Shown here piece by piece: positions 18,235 through 27,282 of a stretch of 64,000 nt of DNA; positions within the stretch are counted from its first letter, which is position 1; every line of letters starts with the position of its first letter. Source of the stretch: Actinomadura spongiicola (GTDB lineage: Bacteria; Actinomycetota; Actinomycetes; Streptosporangiales; Streptosporangiaceae); NCBI RefSeq assembly GCF_003432485.1, contig NZ_QVNQ01000002.1:310001-374000 (forward strand). The letters run 5' to 3'. The notes beneath the pieces are model-generated. The model made no database searches. It was not told the origin of the DNA and saw nothing but the letters and a program-made list of their open reading frames with translations. A program made the position numbers and the translations under genes.

Positions 18235-19305
18235 ATGGGCAAAGGGCGCAGGGTCGGCCTCGTCGGCACGGTCGCGGGCGTGGGCGCGGCCGGGATCGGC
18301 GCGGCCGTCGGGCTGCGGCATGTCGCGGTCGGCCGGGTGCGGCTGCGGCCCGACCCCGACGCCGACGAGCCGTTCGGCGAGCTGCGCGGCCGGGAGCTGA
18401 CCGTCGAGGCGAGCGACGGCCTTCCCCTGCACGTCGAGGTCGACGGCCCGGACGACGCCGCCCTCACCCTCGTGTTCAGCCACGGCTACACCCTCAACCG
18501 GCACTCCTGGCACTATCAGCGACGCGACCTGCGGGGATCGTTCCGGATGGTGTTCTGGGACCAGCGCAGCCACGGCCGTTCGGGGCGCAGCGACCCCACC
18601 AACGCGACGATCGAGCAGACCGGCGACGACCTGTACGCGGTCATCCGGGCGACGGTCCGACCCGACCGGCCGGTCGTCCTCGTCGGCCACTCCATGGGCG
18701 GAATGTCGATCATGGCGTTGGCGGACCGGCATCCCGAGCTGTTCGAACGGCAGGTCGTCGGGGTGGCGGTGGCCAACACGTCCTGCGGTGACATGGCGGA
18801 GTTGACGCTGGGGCTGCCGCTGGTGCTGGCGAAGGTCGTCCGACCGCTGGCCCCCCGGACGCTGCGCGGGCTCGGCCGCCGCGCCGAACTGGTGGAGCGG
18901 GCCCGGGGGCTGGGCGCCGACCTGGCGTTCGTGGTGACGAGGAAGATGGCGTTCGCCGACCGGCATGTCAGCCCGACCGTCGTCGACTTCCTGGAGCAGA
19001 TGATCAGGGCGACGCCGATCGACGTGATCGCGGAGTTCTATCCGGCGCTGATGGCCCACGACAAGGTCGCCTGCCTCGACGTTCTCGGACGGGTGCCGAC
19101 CCTGGTGCTCGCCGGCGGGGAGGACCGGCTGACCCCCGCCGTGCACGCGCGCCGCATCGCCGAGGCGCTGCCGGACGCGGAGCTGGTAGAGGTGGAGGAG
19201 GCCGGGCATGTGCTGCCGCTGGAGTACCCGGGCGTGGTCACCGGCGGCCTCCGCCGGTTGATCGATCGTGTCCGGCCCGAGCGCGAGGAGGAACGCACAG
19301 CTTGA
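18235..19305 (+). CDS. alpha/beta hydrolase, membrane-anchored
   Basis: This 356-residue protein starts with a basic stretch and a small-residue hydrophobic segment (residues 8-30) that likely anchors it. An alpha/beta hydrolase domain follows: FSHGYTLN oxyanion region, DQRSHGRSG, nucleophile elbow GHSMGG, then LAGGEDRLTP with the acid and EAGHVLPLEYP with the catalytic His. The substrate is unknown. The start ATG has AGGAGG overlapping the alr stop. The gene sits between alr and tsaE, an arrangement also seen in other actinomycetes. Its stop overlaps the tsaE TTG start. Confidence 0.9.
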   Translation: MGKGRRVGLVGTVAGVGAAGIGAAVGLRHVAVGRVRLRPDPDADEPFGELRGRELTVEASDGLPLHVEVDGPDDAALTLVFSHGYTLNRHSWHYQRRDLRGSFRMVFWDQRSHGRSGRSDPTNATIEQTGDDLYAVIRATVRPDRPVVLVGHSMGGMSIMALADRHPELFERQVVGVAVANTSCGDMAELTLGLPLVLAKVVRPLAPRTLRGLGRRAELVERARGLGADLAFVVTRKMAFADRHVSPTVVDFLEQMIRATPIDVIAEFYPALMAHDKVACLDVLGRVPTLVLAGGEDRLTPAVHARRIAEALPDAELVEVEEAGHVLPLEYPGVVTGGLRRLIDRVRPEREEERTA

Positions 19306-19787
19306 ACGAGACCGCCATGAATGAGATTTCGGTCACCGTGCCCACCGCCGAGGACATGCGCGAGTTCGGCGTCCGCGTCGCCGGCCTGCTGCGCCCGGGC
19401 GACCTGATCGTGATGACCGGCGAGCTGGGCGCGGGCAAGACGACGCTCACCCAGGGCATCGGGGAGGGGCTGAAGGTCCGCGGCCCGATCACCTCGCCGA
19501 CGTTCGTGATCGCGCGGGTGCATCCGTCGCTGGCCGCGGGGCCGCCGCTGGTGCATGTGGACGCCTACCGGCTGGGCGGTTTCGCCGAGTTGGACGATCT
19601 CGATCTCGACGCGTCCGTCGAGGAATCGGTGACGGTCGTGGAATGGGGAGAAGGGCTCGCGGAGGGCCTCGCCGACGACCGGCTGGAATTGATCATTTCG
19701 CGCGGGGACGGCCCGGACGAGGAACGCAGGGTAAGGGTCGCCGGGATCGGTCCACGCTGGTCAGAGCTGGTACTGCCCGACGGGTGA
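19302..19787 (+). CDS. tsaE: tRNA t6A biosynthesis ATPase TsaE
   Basis: TsaE is the P-loop ATPase that cycles the TsaB-TsaD complex making N6-threonylcarbamoyl-adenosine at tRNA position 37. The 161 residues show Walker A GELGAGKTTLTQG, SPTFVIARVH, the HVDAYRLGG motif and VVEWGEG. The TTG at 19302 is chosen because GAGGAG (19286-19291) sits at good spacing; ATG at 19317 would be 25 bases away. The TTG overlaps the hydrolase stop, indicating coupling. Confidence 0.94.
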   Translation: MNETAMNEISVTVPTAEDMREFGVRVAGLLRPGDLIVMTGELGAGKTTLTQGIGEGLKVRGPITSPTFVIARVHPSLAAGPPLVHVDAYRLGGFAELDDLDLDASVEESVTVVEWGEGLAEGLADDRLELIISRGDGPDEERRVRVAGIGPRWSELVLPDG

Positions 19788-19921
19788 CGCCCTTCCGAAC
19801 GGCGTTCTCCCGCCCTTTTTTCGAGCGGCACGGCTCGCTTTAGGGCTCCATGTCGTACCCTTTGCCGGAACGAATCTCACGTTCACGACTTATTGATTCT
19901 CCGTAACGGGAGTGAGAACCG

Positions 19922-20662
19922 GTGAGCGGCAACCATCGCAGCGGTAGCCACCGCGCCGTGCCCGCACGCGGCGCCGGCAGGCGCTGGGCGGTCGTCGTCG
20001 GAGGCGTCGGGGCCGTCGTCGCCGCCTGCGCGCTCGCCGCGTTCGTCCTCCTCGCGGGGGTCGGCAGGGACGGGGACGACCGCGACGGCGCGGACGGCCG
20101 GGTCGTGGGGGAGGGCGCCCCCGAGACCTCCACGATGTCGCGGGGCGAGCGGACGACCGTCCCCGATTCCTGCTCGGTCGTCGGGCAGGCCCTCATCGAC
20201 CGGCTCGCGCCCGGCTCCGAACGCACCCAGGCCGACAGCTACCGGCACGACGACCGGCAGAACCAGTGCGTGTGGGGCGCCTACGCGGGCGACGTGAGAC
20301 GGCAACTCACCATCGAACTCCGAGCGATCGCCGGCGATTCCGCCCGGACACCGACGCAGGCGGCGCGCGGCACGTTCGCCTCCGAACGCGCCGCAGACGA
20401 GTCCGGCAAGGCGCTCCTCGCCGGACAGAAGCTCACCGCCAAGACCCGCCTCACCGGCGTCGGCGACGACGGCTACGTCGTCTACAGCGTCGACGACGGG
20501 CAGGGCTCGGGCGAGGCGATCGGCAACGTCCGGGCGGGCAACGTCCTCATCACCATCCACTACTCCGGTTCCGACGGCGGCGACCCGCTGTCCTCGCGCG
20601 GCGCCACCGACGGGACCGTCGAGGCGGCCAGGGCCGTCCTCCAGGGGCTCGACCAGTCATGA
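19922..20662 (+). CDS. membrane-anchored DUF3558-like protein
   Basis: This is a 246-residue protein. It has a basic N-terminus and one transmembrane segment (about 23-48), then a low-complexity linker and an extracellular domain with two Cys (PDSCSVVG and RQNQCVWGAY) likely disulfide-bonded. The domain ends with ITIHYSGSDG and a helix. This pattern resembles the actinobacterial DUF3558 lipoprotein fold but has a membrane anchor rather than a lipobox. The start is GTG at 19922. It lies between tsaE and tsaB but has its own AT-rich upstream region. The function is unknown. Confidence 0.7.
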   Translation: MSGNHRSGSHRAVPARGAGRRWAVVVGGVGAVVAACALAAFVLLAGVGRDGDDRDGADGRVVGEGAPETSTMSRGERTTVPDSCSVVGQALIDRLAPGSERTQADSYRHDDRQNQCVWGAYAGDVRRQLTIELRAIAGDSARTPTQAARGTFASERAADESGKALLAGQKLTAKTRLTGVGDDGYVVYSVDDGQGSGEAIGNVRAGNVLITIHYSGSDGGDPLSSRGATDGTVEAARAVLQGLDQS

Positions 20663-20714
20663 TCCCTCCGGCGGTCTGACCGGGGGGCTGACAAGGCCTG
20701 TAGGCTTACAACCC

Positions 20715-21395
20715 GTGCTGGTCTTGGCTTTCGACACCGCGACCGCCGCGATCACCGTGGCGCTGTACGAGTGGACGCCCGGAGAGGGCGCCGTCCCCCG
20801 CGGCTCGGCCGAGGCCGTCGACCGGCGCAGGCACACCGAGCTGCTGACCCCGTCCGTCGCGAGCGTGATGGCGGAGGCGGGCGCGGCGCCGGAGGACCTC
20901 AGCGCGATCGCCGTCGGCGTCGGGCCCGGCCCGTACACGGGGCTGCGCGTCGGACTGGTCACCGCCCGCGCCATGGGCGAGGCGCTCAGCGTCCCCGTGC
21001 ACGGCGTCCGCACGCTGGACGTCATCGCCTGGGCCACCGGACGGGACGAGCCGTTCGCCGTCGCCACCGACGCCCGCCGCAAAGAGGTCTACTGGGCGCG
21101 GTACCACTCGTACCGAACCCGCGCCACCGAGCCCGCCGTGGGGCCGCCGTCGGACGTCCTGGACGGGGCGCCGCGGGGCCTTCCCGTCGTCGGTGAGGGC
21201 GCGGCCCTGTACTCGGAGACCCTCGGCGACGGCGATCACGAGCCGCTGCTGCCCACCGCCGGTGCCCTCGCGGAGCTGACCGTCGCGCGCCTCGCCGGGC
21301 TGAAGGGCCCCGACCTCCTGCCGCCCGAGCCCCTCTACCTCCGCCGTCCGGACGCCAAGGAGCCGGGGCCGCGCAAGAAGGTGACACCGGCGTGA
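20715..21395 (+). CDS. tsaB: tRNA t6A biosynthesis protein TsaB
   Basis: This 226-residue ASKHA-fold partner of TsaD is inactive itself but needed for t6A37 tRNA modification. It begins LVLAFDTATAAITVAL, and has the conserved GVGPGPYTGLRVGLVTAR and the DARRKEVYWARY segment. The start is GTG at 20715, with the family N-terminus immediately following. Its stop overlaps the rimI start (GTGA), so the two are translationally coupled. The tsaE-tsaB-rimI-tsaD grouping is the same as in mycobacteria and streptomycetes. Confidence 0.94.
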   Translation: MLVLAFDTATAAITVALYEWTPGEGAVPRGSAEAVDRRRHTELLTPSVASVMAEAGAAPEDLSAIAVGVGPGPYTGLRVGLVTARAMGEALSVPVHGVRTLDVIAWATGRDEPFAVATDARRKEVYWARYHSYRTRATEPAVGPPSDVLDGAPRGLPVVGEGAALYSETLGDGDHEPLLPTAGALAELTVARLAGLKGPDLLPPEPLYLRRPDAKEPGPRKKVTPA

Positions 21396-21883
21396 ACGGC
21401 GTCGTCCTGCGGGAGATGTCCAGCGCGGACATCGCGGCCGTCACCGTGCTGGAACGGGATCTGTTCCCCGAGGACGCCTGGAGCGAGGAGATGATCCGCG
21501 GCGAGCTCGCCGACCAGCCGCGGACCCGCCACTACGTCGTCGCGGAGCGGCCCGGCGGCGAGATCGTCGGCTACGCGGGCCTGGCCGCGGCCGGTGGGCA
21601 GGCCGACGTGCAGACCCTCGGCGTCCGCGCCGACCTGCGCGGGTCGGGCATCGGCGCCGCGTTGCTCACCGCACTGCTGGAGGAGGCGGTCCGCCGCCGC
21701 AGCGAGGCGGTGTTCCTGGAGGTCCGCGCCGACAACGGCGCCGCGCGCCGCCTCTACGAACGGTTCGGCTTCGACGAGGTCGGCCTCCGCAGACGCTACT
21801 ACCAACCCTCGAACGTGGACGCGGTCGTCATGTGCCGCAAGCTGGCCCCCCGTCCACCCATGGGTTTCAACAGAGCCGAGTGA
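21392..21883 (+). CDS. rimI: ribosomal-protein-alanine N-acetyltransferase
   Basis: This is a 163-residue GNAT acetyltransferase. RimI acetylates the N-terminal alanine of ribosomal protein S18 in E. coli. The acetyl-CoA loop appears as VRADLRGSGIGAALLTALL, and the late LEVRADNGAARRLYERFGF block is diagnostic. The residue FPEDAWSEEMI near the start matches the RimI substrate region. The GTG at 21392 overlaps the tsaB stop. The location between tsaB and tsaD supports the assignment. Confidence 0.93.
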   Translation: MNGVVLREMSSADIAAVTVLERDLFPEDAWSEEMIRGELADQPRTRHYVVAERPGGEIVGYAGLAAAGGQADVQTLGVRADLRGSGIGAALLTALLEEAVRRRSEAVFLEVRADNGAARRLYERFGFDEVGLRRRYYQPSNVDAVVMCRKLAPRPPMGFNRAE

Positions 21884-21901
21884 GCCGGGCAGGAGAACAC
21901 G

Positions 21902-22936
21902 TTGATTCGGGATGAGCCGCTGGTACTCGGCATCGAGACGTCGTGCGACGAGACCGGTGTCGGGATCGTGCGGGGCCGCACGCTGCTCGCGGACGCGATC
22001 GCGTCCAGCGTCGACGAGCACGCCAGGTTCGGCGGCGTGGTGCCCGAGGTCGCGTCCCGCGCGCACCTGGAGGCGATGGGCCCCACGATCGAACGGGCCC
22101 TCGCCGACGCGGGCGTCGCGTTCACCGACATCGACGCGTTCGCGGTGACGGCCGGGCCTGGCCTGCCGGGCGCGCTGATGGTCGGCGTCGCCGCCGCCAA
22201 GGCCTACGCGCTGTCGCTGGGCAAACCCCTGTACGGCGTGAACCACCTGGCCGCGCACGTATGCGTCGACCAGCTCGAACACGGTCCGCTGCCGAAGCCG
22301 TGCGTGGCGCTGCTGGTGTCGGGCGGGCACTCGTCCCTGCTGCTGGTGCCGGACGTGGCGAGCGACGTCCGGTCGCTCGGCAGCACCGTGGACGACGCGG
22401 CGGGCGAGGCGTTCGACAAGGTCGCCCGCGTCCTCGACCTCGGCTTTCCCGGCGGTCCCGTCATCGACCGGATGGCCCGTGACGGCGACGCCGCCGCGAT
22501 CCCGTTCCCGCGCGGGAAGTACAACGACGGCACCTACGACTTCTCCTTCTCCGGTCTGAAGACGGCGGTGGCGCGCTGGGTGGAGGCCAGGGAACGGGCG
22601 GGCGAGCCGGTGCCCGTCGCGGATGTCGCCGCGTCGTTCCAGGAGGCCGTCGTGGACGTCCTCACGCAGAAGGCGTTGAAGGTCTGCAAGGACAACGGCG
22701 TCCACGACCTGCTGATCGGCGGCGGTGTCGCGGCCAACTCGCGGCTGCGCGCCCTCGCGGCGGAACGCTGCGAGGCGGCGGGTGTGCGCCTGCGCGTTCC
22801 CCGCCCGAAGCTGTGCACCGACAACGGCGCCATGGTCGCCGCGCTCGGCTCCGAACTGGTCGCCACCGGCGCCGCCGCGTCCACCCTGGAGCTGCCCGCC
22901 GATTCGAGCCTTCCGATCGAGTCGATCCTGCTCTGA
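21902..22936 (+). CDS. tsaD: tRNA t6A threonylcarbamoyltransferase TsaD
   Basis: TsaD transfers threonylcarbamoyl from TC-AMP to A37 of ANN-decoding tRNAs. The 344-residue ASKHA protein shows [12 protein letters not shown], the metal-binding His115 and His119 in [19 protein letters not shown], and [19 protein letters not shown]. The late [11 protein letters not shown] and CTDNGAMVA motifs are present too. The start is TTG at 21902, backed by AGGAG. It is the last gene of the t6A group. Confidence 0.96.
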   Translation: MIRDEPLVLGIETSCDETGVGIVRGRTLLADAIASSVDEHARFGGVVPEVASRAHLEAMGPTIERALADAGVAFTDIDAFAVTAGPGLPGALMVGVAAAKAYALSLGKPLYGVNHLAAHVCVDQLEHGPLPKPCVALLVSGGHSSLLLVPDVASDVRSLGSTVDDAAGEAFDKVARVLDLGFPGGPVIDRMARDGDAAAIPFPRGKYNDGTYDFSFSGLKTAVARWVEARERAGEPVPVADVAASFQEAVVDVLTQKALKVCKDNGVHDLLIGGGVAANSRLRALAAERCEAAGVRLRVPRPKLCTDNGAMVAALGSELVATGAAASTLELPADSSLPIESILL

Positions 22937-23084
22937 GGCCGGTTCACTCCTCCTTCGGGCCCAGAACGAAGGCGGCCGTCGTACTCGTTTTTCAGTACCG
23001 GAATGCCTTGGCACGCATGATTACGGGAGGGTGCGCGCCCGGAGAGCCTTGTGGGGTTCCCACGAGCAGATACGGAGACTCTCC

Positions 23085-25292
23085 ATGGCCACCCTCCTGT
23101 ACCGGTTGGGGCGCGGAGCCTTCAGACGGCGTTTCCCGGTGGCGCTGCTGTGGCTCGCCGCCCTCGCCGTCGCGTTCCTCGGCTCCGCGAGCGCGGGCAA
23201 GGCCCCGTCCGACTCGTTCACGATGCCGGGAATCGAGTCGCAGAAGGCGTTCGACCACATCGACGAGAAGTTCCCCGGCGTCGCGGCCGACGGCGCCGAC
23301 GCCCGGGTCGTCTTCATCGCCCCGAAGGGGCAGCGGATCACCGCGCCGGAGAACCGCGCGCCAGTCGACGCGCTGGTGACCGAAGTGGCGAAGGGGCCGC
23401 AGGTCGCCGACGCGGAGAGCCCCTTCGACGCGGGGACGGTGAGCGAGGACGGGTCCACGGCGTTCGCCACCGTCACCTACAGGGTCACGGCGGACGACCT
23501 CACCGAGGCCGGCAAGGCCACGCTGAAGGACGCCGTCGATCGGGCCCGGGCGTCGGGCCTGACCGTCGAGGTCGGCGGGTCGGCGCTGGAGACCGACCCG
23601 GCGGGCGCGGTCGGGGAGATCCTCGGCATCGCCGTCGCCGCGGTGGTCCTGCTGATCACCTTCGGGTCGCTGGCCGCCGCCGGGCTGTCGCTGCTCACCG
23701 CCGTTCTCGGGGTGGGCGTCAGCCTCATGACGATCACCGCGCTACAGAACGTCTTCGACCTGTCCCCGTCGACGGCCGAGCTGTCCCTGATGCTCGGGGT
23801 CGCCGTCGCCATCGACTACGCCCTGTTCGTCGTCTCCCGCTACCGGGAGGAACGGGCGGGCGGGCACGAGCCCCGGGAGGCGGCCGGCCTGGCCGTCGGC
23901 ACCGCCGGGACCGCGGTCGTGTTCGCCGGGCTCACCGTCGTCATCGCGCTGGTCGGGCTGGCGGTGGTCGGCGTCCCGATGCTGACGAGGATGGGCATGG
24001 GCGCCGCCGGTGCGGTCGCCGTCGGCGTCCTGGTCGCGTTGACGCTGGTCCCCGCCCTGCTCGGCTTCCTGCCGAACGCCGTCCTCGCGCGCCGCACCCG
24101 GAAGAACCGGAGCCGGACCGCAGGACGCGACGTCCTCGGCGCCCGCTGGGCCCGGTTCGTCGTGCGGCGGCCGGTCCCGGTGCTGCTCGTCGCGGTCGCC
24201 GCGCTGGGCGCCACCGTCCTGCCGTCGCTGAACATGCGGCTGGGCATGCCCGGCGACGAGGCCAAGCCGACCTCGACCAGCGAGCGGCGCGCCTACGACG
24301 CGCTCGCGGACGCGTTCGGCCCCGGGTTCAACGGTCCGCTGACCCTCGTCGTGGACGCGGGCGACGCCCCCGACCCGAGGGCCGCGGTCTCGACGATCGC
24401 CGGGAGGGTCGCCGCCACCGAGGGCGTGGTGTCGGTCTCCGACCCGCGTTTCGACCGGACGGGCACGACCGCGGTGCTGTCGGCGACGCCGTCCACGGCG
24501 CCCACCGACCAGCGGACGAAGGACCTCGTCCAGGGCATCCGTTCGGAGCGTCCCGCGATCGAGTCCGCCGCCGGGGCGACCTTCGAGGTCACCGGTGCCA
24601 CCGCGTTGAACATCGACGTCGGCGCGAAGATGCAGGGGGCGCTGATCCCCTACCTCGCGACCATCGTGGGCCTGGCGTTCCTGCTCCTGCTGCTGGTGTT
24701 CCGCTCCGTGCTGGTGCCGCTCAAGGCCGCGCTCGGCTACCTGCTGTCGATCGGCGCGGCGCTGGGCGCGCTCGTCACGGTCTTCCAGAACGGCCACGGA
24801 GCCGGGATCTTCGGCGTCGACCAACCCGGGCCGATCATGAGCATTCTGCCGATCTTCCTGGTGGGCATCAGCTTCGGCCTGGCCATGGACTACCAGGTCT
24901 TCCTGGTCTCCCGGATGCGGGAGGCGCACGTCCACGGGGAGGCGCCCGGCCAGGCGATCGTCACCGGGTTCCGGCACAGCGGCCGGGTCGTCACGGTCGC
25001 CTCGCTGATCATGATGGCGGTGTTCGGCGGGTTCATGACCGGCGCCGGGATGATGATGAAGATGGTCGGTTTCGGTCTCGCCGCCGCCGTCCTGTTCGAC
25101 GCCGTCATCGTCCGCATGGTGGTCGTGCCCGCCGTTCTCGCGCTGCTCGGCGGCCGGGCCTGGTGGCTGCCGCGCCGGCTGGACCGGCTGCTGCCGCGCG
25201 TCGACGTGGAGGGCGAGTCGCTGCGCGACCGGGTGCCGCCGCCGTCCGTGACGGTGCCGGACGGCGCCAGGCCGCCCACGGCGCGCGTCTGA
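23085..25292 (+). CDS. MMPL family RND-type transporter
   Basis: This 735-residue membrane protein has the MMPL duplication: two halves, each with one transmembrane helix, a periplasmic loop of about 150 residues and five further helices. The essential transmembrane Asp of each half is visible, in VAIDYALFVVSRYREE and again in GLAMDYQVFLVSRMRE. MMPL proteins export lipids or drugs using the proton gradient; the cargo here is unknown. The ATG at 23085 has GGAG upstream; the long in-frame extension into tsaD is not coding. A strong hairpin separates it from the kinase gene. Confidence 0.92.
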   Translation: MATLLYRLGRGAFRRRFPVALLWLAALAVAFLGSASAGKAPSDSFTMPGIESQKAFDHIDEKFPGVAADGADARVVFIAPKGQRITAPENRAPVDALVTEVAKGPQVADAESPFDAGTVSEDGSTAFATVTYRVTADDLTEAGKATLKDAVDRARASGLTVEVGGSALETDPAGAVGEILGIAVAAVVLLITFGSLAAAGLSLLTAVLGVGVSLMTITALQNVFDLSPSTAELSLMLGVAVAIDYALFVVSRYREERAGGHEPREAAGLAVGTAGTAVVFAGLTVVIALVGLAVVGVPMLTRMGMGAAGAVAVGVLVALTLVPALLGFLPNAVLARRTRKNRSRTAGRDVLGARWARFVVRRPVPVLLVAVAALGATVLPSLNMRLGMPGDEAKPTSTSERRAYDALADAFGPGFNGPLTLVVDAGDAPDPRAAVSTIAGRVAATEGVVSVSDPRFDRTGTTAVLSATPSTAPTDQRTKDLVQGIRSERPAIESAAGATFEVTGATALNIDVGAKMQGALIPYLATIVGLAFLLLLLVFRSVLVPLKAALGYLLSIGAALGALVTVFQNGHGAGIFGVDQPGPIMSILPIFLVGISFGLAMDYQVFLVSRMREAHVHGEAPGQAIVTGFRHSGRVVTVASLIMMAVFGGFMTGAGMMMKMVGFGLAAAVLFDAVIVRMVVVPAVLALLGGRAWWLPRRLDRLLPRVDVEGESLRDRVPPPSVTVPDGARPPTARV

Positions 25293-25303
25293 CCTGCCGC
25301 GAC

Positions 25304-25340
25304 GGTGGGGCCGTCCACGCGGCGCGCGGACGGCCCCACC
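25304..25340. terminator. terminator after the MMPL gene
   Basis: GGTGGGGCCGTCC (25304-25316) and GGACGGCCCCACC (25328-25340) form a perfect 13-base stem with an 11-base loop, 12 bases after the MMPL stop. No T-run follows. Confidence 0.7.
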
Positions 25341-25384
25341 GATCCGTGCCCCATCATGGGGTACAGGCAATCCGGGAGAGCCTC

Positions 25385-26536
25385 ATGTTCAACACCTGGC
25401 GGCGGTTCACCGACCGCCGTCCGCGCTTCGCCGAGGCGGTCCTCCTGCTGCTGGTGTACGCGATCACCCTCGGCCAGTACATCGACTCCGAGACGGGCTG
25501 GTGGCCCGGGGCCCTGCCCGCGAGCGCCGCCTGCCTGGCCCTGGTGTGGCGCGGCCGCCACCCTGGGGCCGTCGTCGCGTTCGTCCTCGCCTGCACCGTC
25601 GTCGCCGGCGCCACGGGCTACCCCCTCGGCCACCAGCACATGGTCCCGCTCGTCGTCGCGTTCTACGCCCTGGGCGTCCGCACTCCCGAGCGGATCGCCC
25701 GCGTCTACGGCCTCATCGCCATCGTGGTGTTCGCCGTCGCGGCACAGTGGTCCGTCGAGGACGACCAGGCGCAGAAGCTCGCGACCTTCGCCCCCGCGTT
25801 CTGGGTCATCGTGGCGATCGTCTCGGGCGCGGCGGTCCAGGGGAGGCGCGCCTACCTGGACGCCGCGCACGCCCGCGCCGAGCACGCCGAACGCACCCGC
25901 GAGGAGGAGGCCCGGCACCGTGTCGCCGAGGAACGCGTCCGCATCGCGCGGGAACTCCACGACGTCGTCGCCCACCACATGGCCCTCGCCAACGCCCAGG
26001 CGGGAACCGCCGCGCACATCGTCCGCACCGACCCCGGGCAGGCGGGGGAGATCCTCGCCGAGCTGAGCCGCACCACCGCGTCGGCGCTGCGCGAGTTGCA
26101 GGCCACCGTCGGGCTCCTGCGCCGGGCCGACGATCCCGAACCGCTGGAGCCGTCGCCCGGGCTGGGACGGCTCGACGAGTTGGTGTCCGCGTTCGAGTCC
26201 GCCGGGCTCCACGCCACCGTCACGGTCGACGGGGAGACGCGACCGCTCTCACCCGGCGTCGACCTGGCCGCGTTCCGCATCGTCCAGGAGGCGCTCACCA
26301 ACGTCGCCAAGCACGCCGGAGCGGCCACCGCGGACGTGCGGCTCGCCTACACCGGCGACACGCTGACCGTCACGGTCAGCGACGACGGCGGCCCGAGCCC
26401 GCGCCCGCCCGCTCCGAGCGGCGGGTTCGGCCTCATCGGGATGCGGGAACGCGCCCTATCCGCCGGGGGACGGCTCCGGGCGGAGCGGCGTCCCGGAGGC
26501 GGTTTCGCCGTCACCGCTGAACTGCCCGTCCACTGA
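25385..26536 (+). CDS. sensor histidine kinase, NarL/DesK-type
   Basis: This 383-residue kinase has five or so hydrophobic segments in residues 15-150, then a coiled linker and a HisKA_3 domain, with phosphoacceptor His192 in RIARELHDVVAHHMAL. A HATPase_c domain follows with EALTNVAKHAG (N box), SDDGGPSP and GGFGLIGMRERA. It likely senses a membrane signal and phosphorylates the response regulator encoded 29 bases downstream. The ATG at 25385 is preceded by GGGAGAG. It shares transcription direction with the MMPL gene but is separated by a hairpin. Confidence 0.93.
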   Translation: MFNTWRRFTDRRPRFAEAVLLLLVYAITLGQYIDSETGWWPGALPASAACLALVWRGRHPGAVVAFVLACTVVAGATGYPLGHQHMVPLVVAFYALGVRTPERIARVYGLIAIVVFAVAAQWSVEDDQAQKLATFAPAFWVIVAIVSGAAVQGRRAYLDAAHARAEHAERTREEEARHRVAEERVRIARELHDVVAHHMALANAQAGTAAHIVRTDPGQAGEILAELSRTTASALRELQATVGLLRRADDPEPLEPSPGLGRLDELVSAFESAGLHATVTVDGETRPLSPGVDLAAFRIVQEALTNVAKHAGAATADVRLAYTGDTLTVTVSDDGGPSPRPPAPSGGFGLIGMRERALSAGGRLRAERRPGGGFAVTAELPVH

Positions 26537-26565
26537 CCTCGTCCACAGCTTCTCGGGAAAGGCCC

Positions 26566-27282
26566 ATGACGATTCGCGTTCTGCTCGCCGACGACCAGAC
26601 TCTGCTGCGGGCGACCTTCCGGATCCTGATCGACTCCTGCGGGGACATGGAGGTGGTCGGCGAGGCCGCGGACGGCGCGAAAACCGTCGAGCTGGCCCGA
26701 GCGCACCGTCCCGACATCGTCCTCATGGACATCCGCATGCCCGGCACCGACGGCCTCGCCGCGACCGAGGCCGTCTGCGCCGACCCGGACCTGGCGGACA
26801 CCCGCGTCCTCATCCTCACCACGTTCCAGACCGACGAGCACGTCGCGCGGGCCCTGCGCGCGGGCGCGAGCGGCTTCCTCGGCAAGGACGTCTCCGCGGA
26901 CGGGCTCCTCGACGGCATCCGCACCGTGGCGTCCGGTGACGCGCTCCTGTCCGGCCCGGCCACACGCTCGCTCATCAGCCGCTTCCTCGCCGCACCCGAA
27001 CCCGGCGCGGACGCCCTCCGCGGCGACGTGGCCGCCCTCACCGCCCGCGAACGCGAGGTGACGACCCTCGTCGCCGACGGAAAGTCCGACACCGAGATCG
27101 CCGGGGAGTTGTTCGTCAGCCCGCTGACCGTCCGCACCCACGTCCAGCGCGCCAAAATGAAGCTGGGCGCCCGCGACCGTGCCCAACTCGTCGTCATCGC
27201 CTACCGGTCGGGCCTCGCCCGCGCCCCGCACGCGCCGGCGACGGACCCCGGTCAACAGTCGGGGAGGAGCCGGGAGAGGTAG
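26566..27282 (+). CDS. response regulator, NarL/LuxR family
   Basis: This is a 238-residue two-domain regulator. The receiver (1-120) has the acidic pair ADDQ, phosphoacceptor Asp55 in VLMDIRMPGTDG, and the lysine of GFLGKDV. The C-terminal LuxR-type HTH reads LTAREREVTTLVADGKSDTEIAGELFVSPLTVRTH in parts. It lies 29 bases after its kinase gene, so it is the cognate partner. Its 3' end overlaps the convergent APH-like gene by 31 bases, so both transcripts share antisense ends. Confidence 0.94.
   Translation: MTIRVLLADDQTLLRATFRILIDSCGDMEVVGEAADGAKTVELARAHRPDIVLMDIRMPGTDGLAATEAVCADPDLADTRVLILTTFQTDEHVARALRAGASGFLGKDVSADGLLDGIRTVASGDALLSGPATRSLISRFLAAPEPGADALRGDVAALTAREREVTTLVADGKSDTEIAGELFVSPLTVRTHVQRAKMKLGARDRAQLVVIAYRSGLARAPHAPATDPGQQSGRSRER

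Noticed and set aside
22725..23084. N-terminal extension of the MMPL protein into tsaD
   Set aside because: The sequence overlaps tsaD in another frame and is Arg/Pro-rich. The normal MMPL N-terminus starts at 23085.
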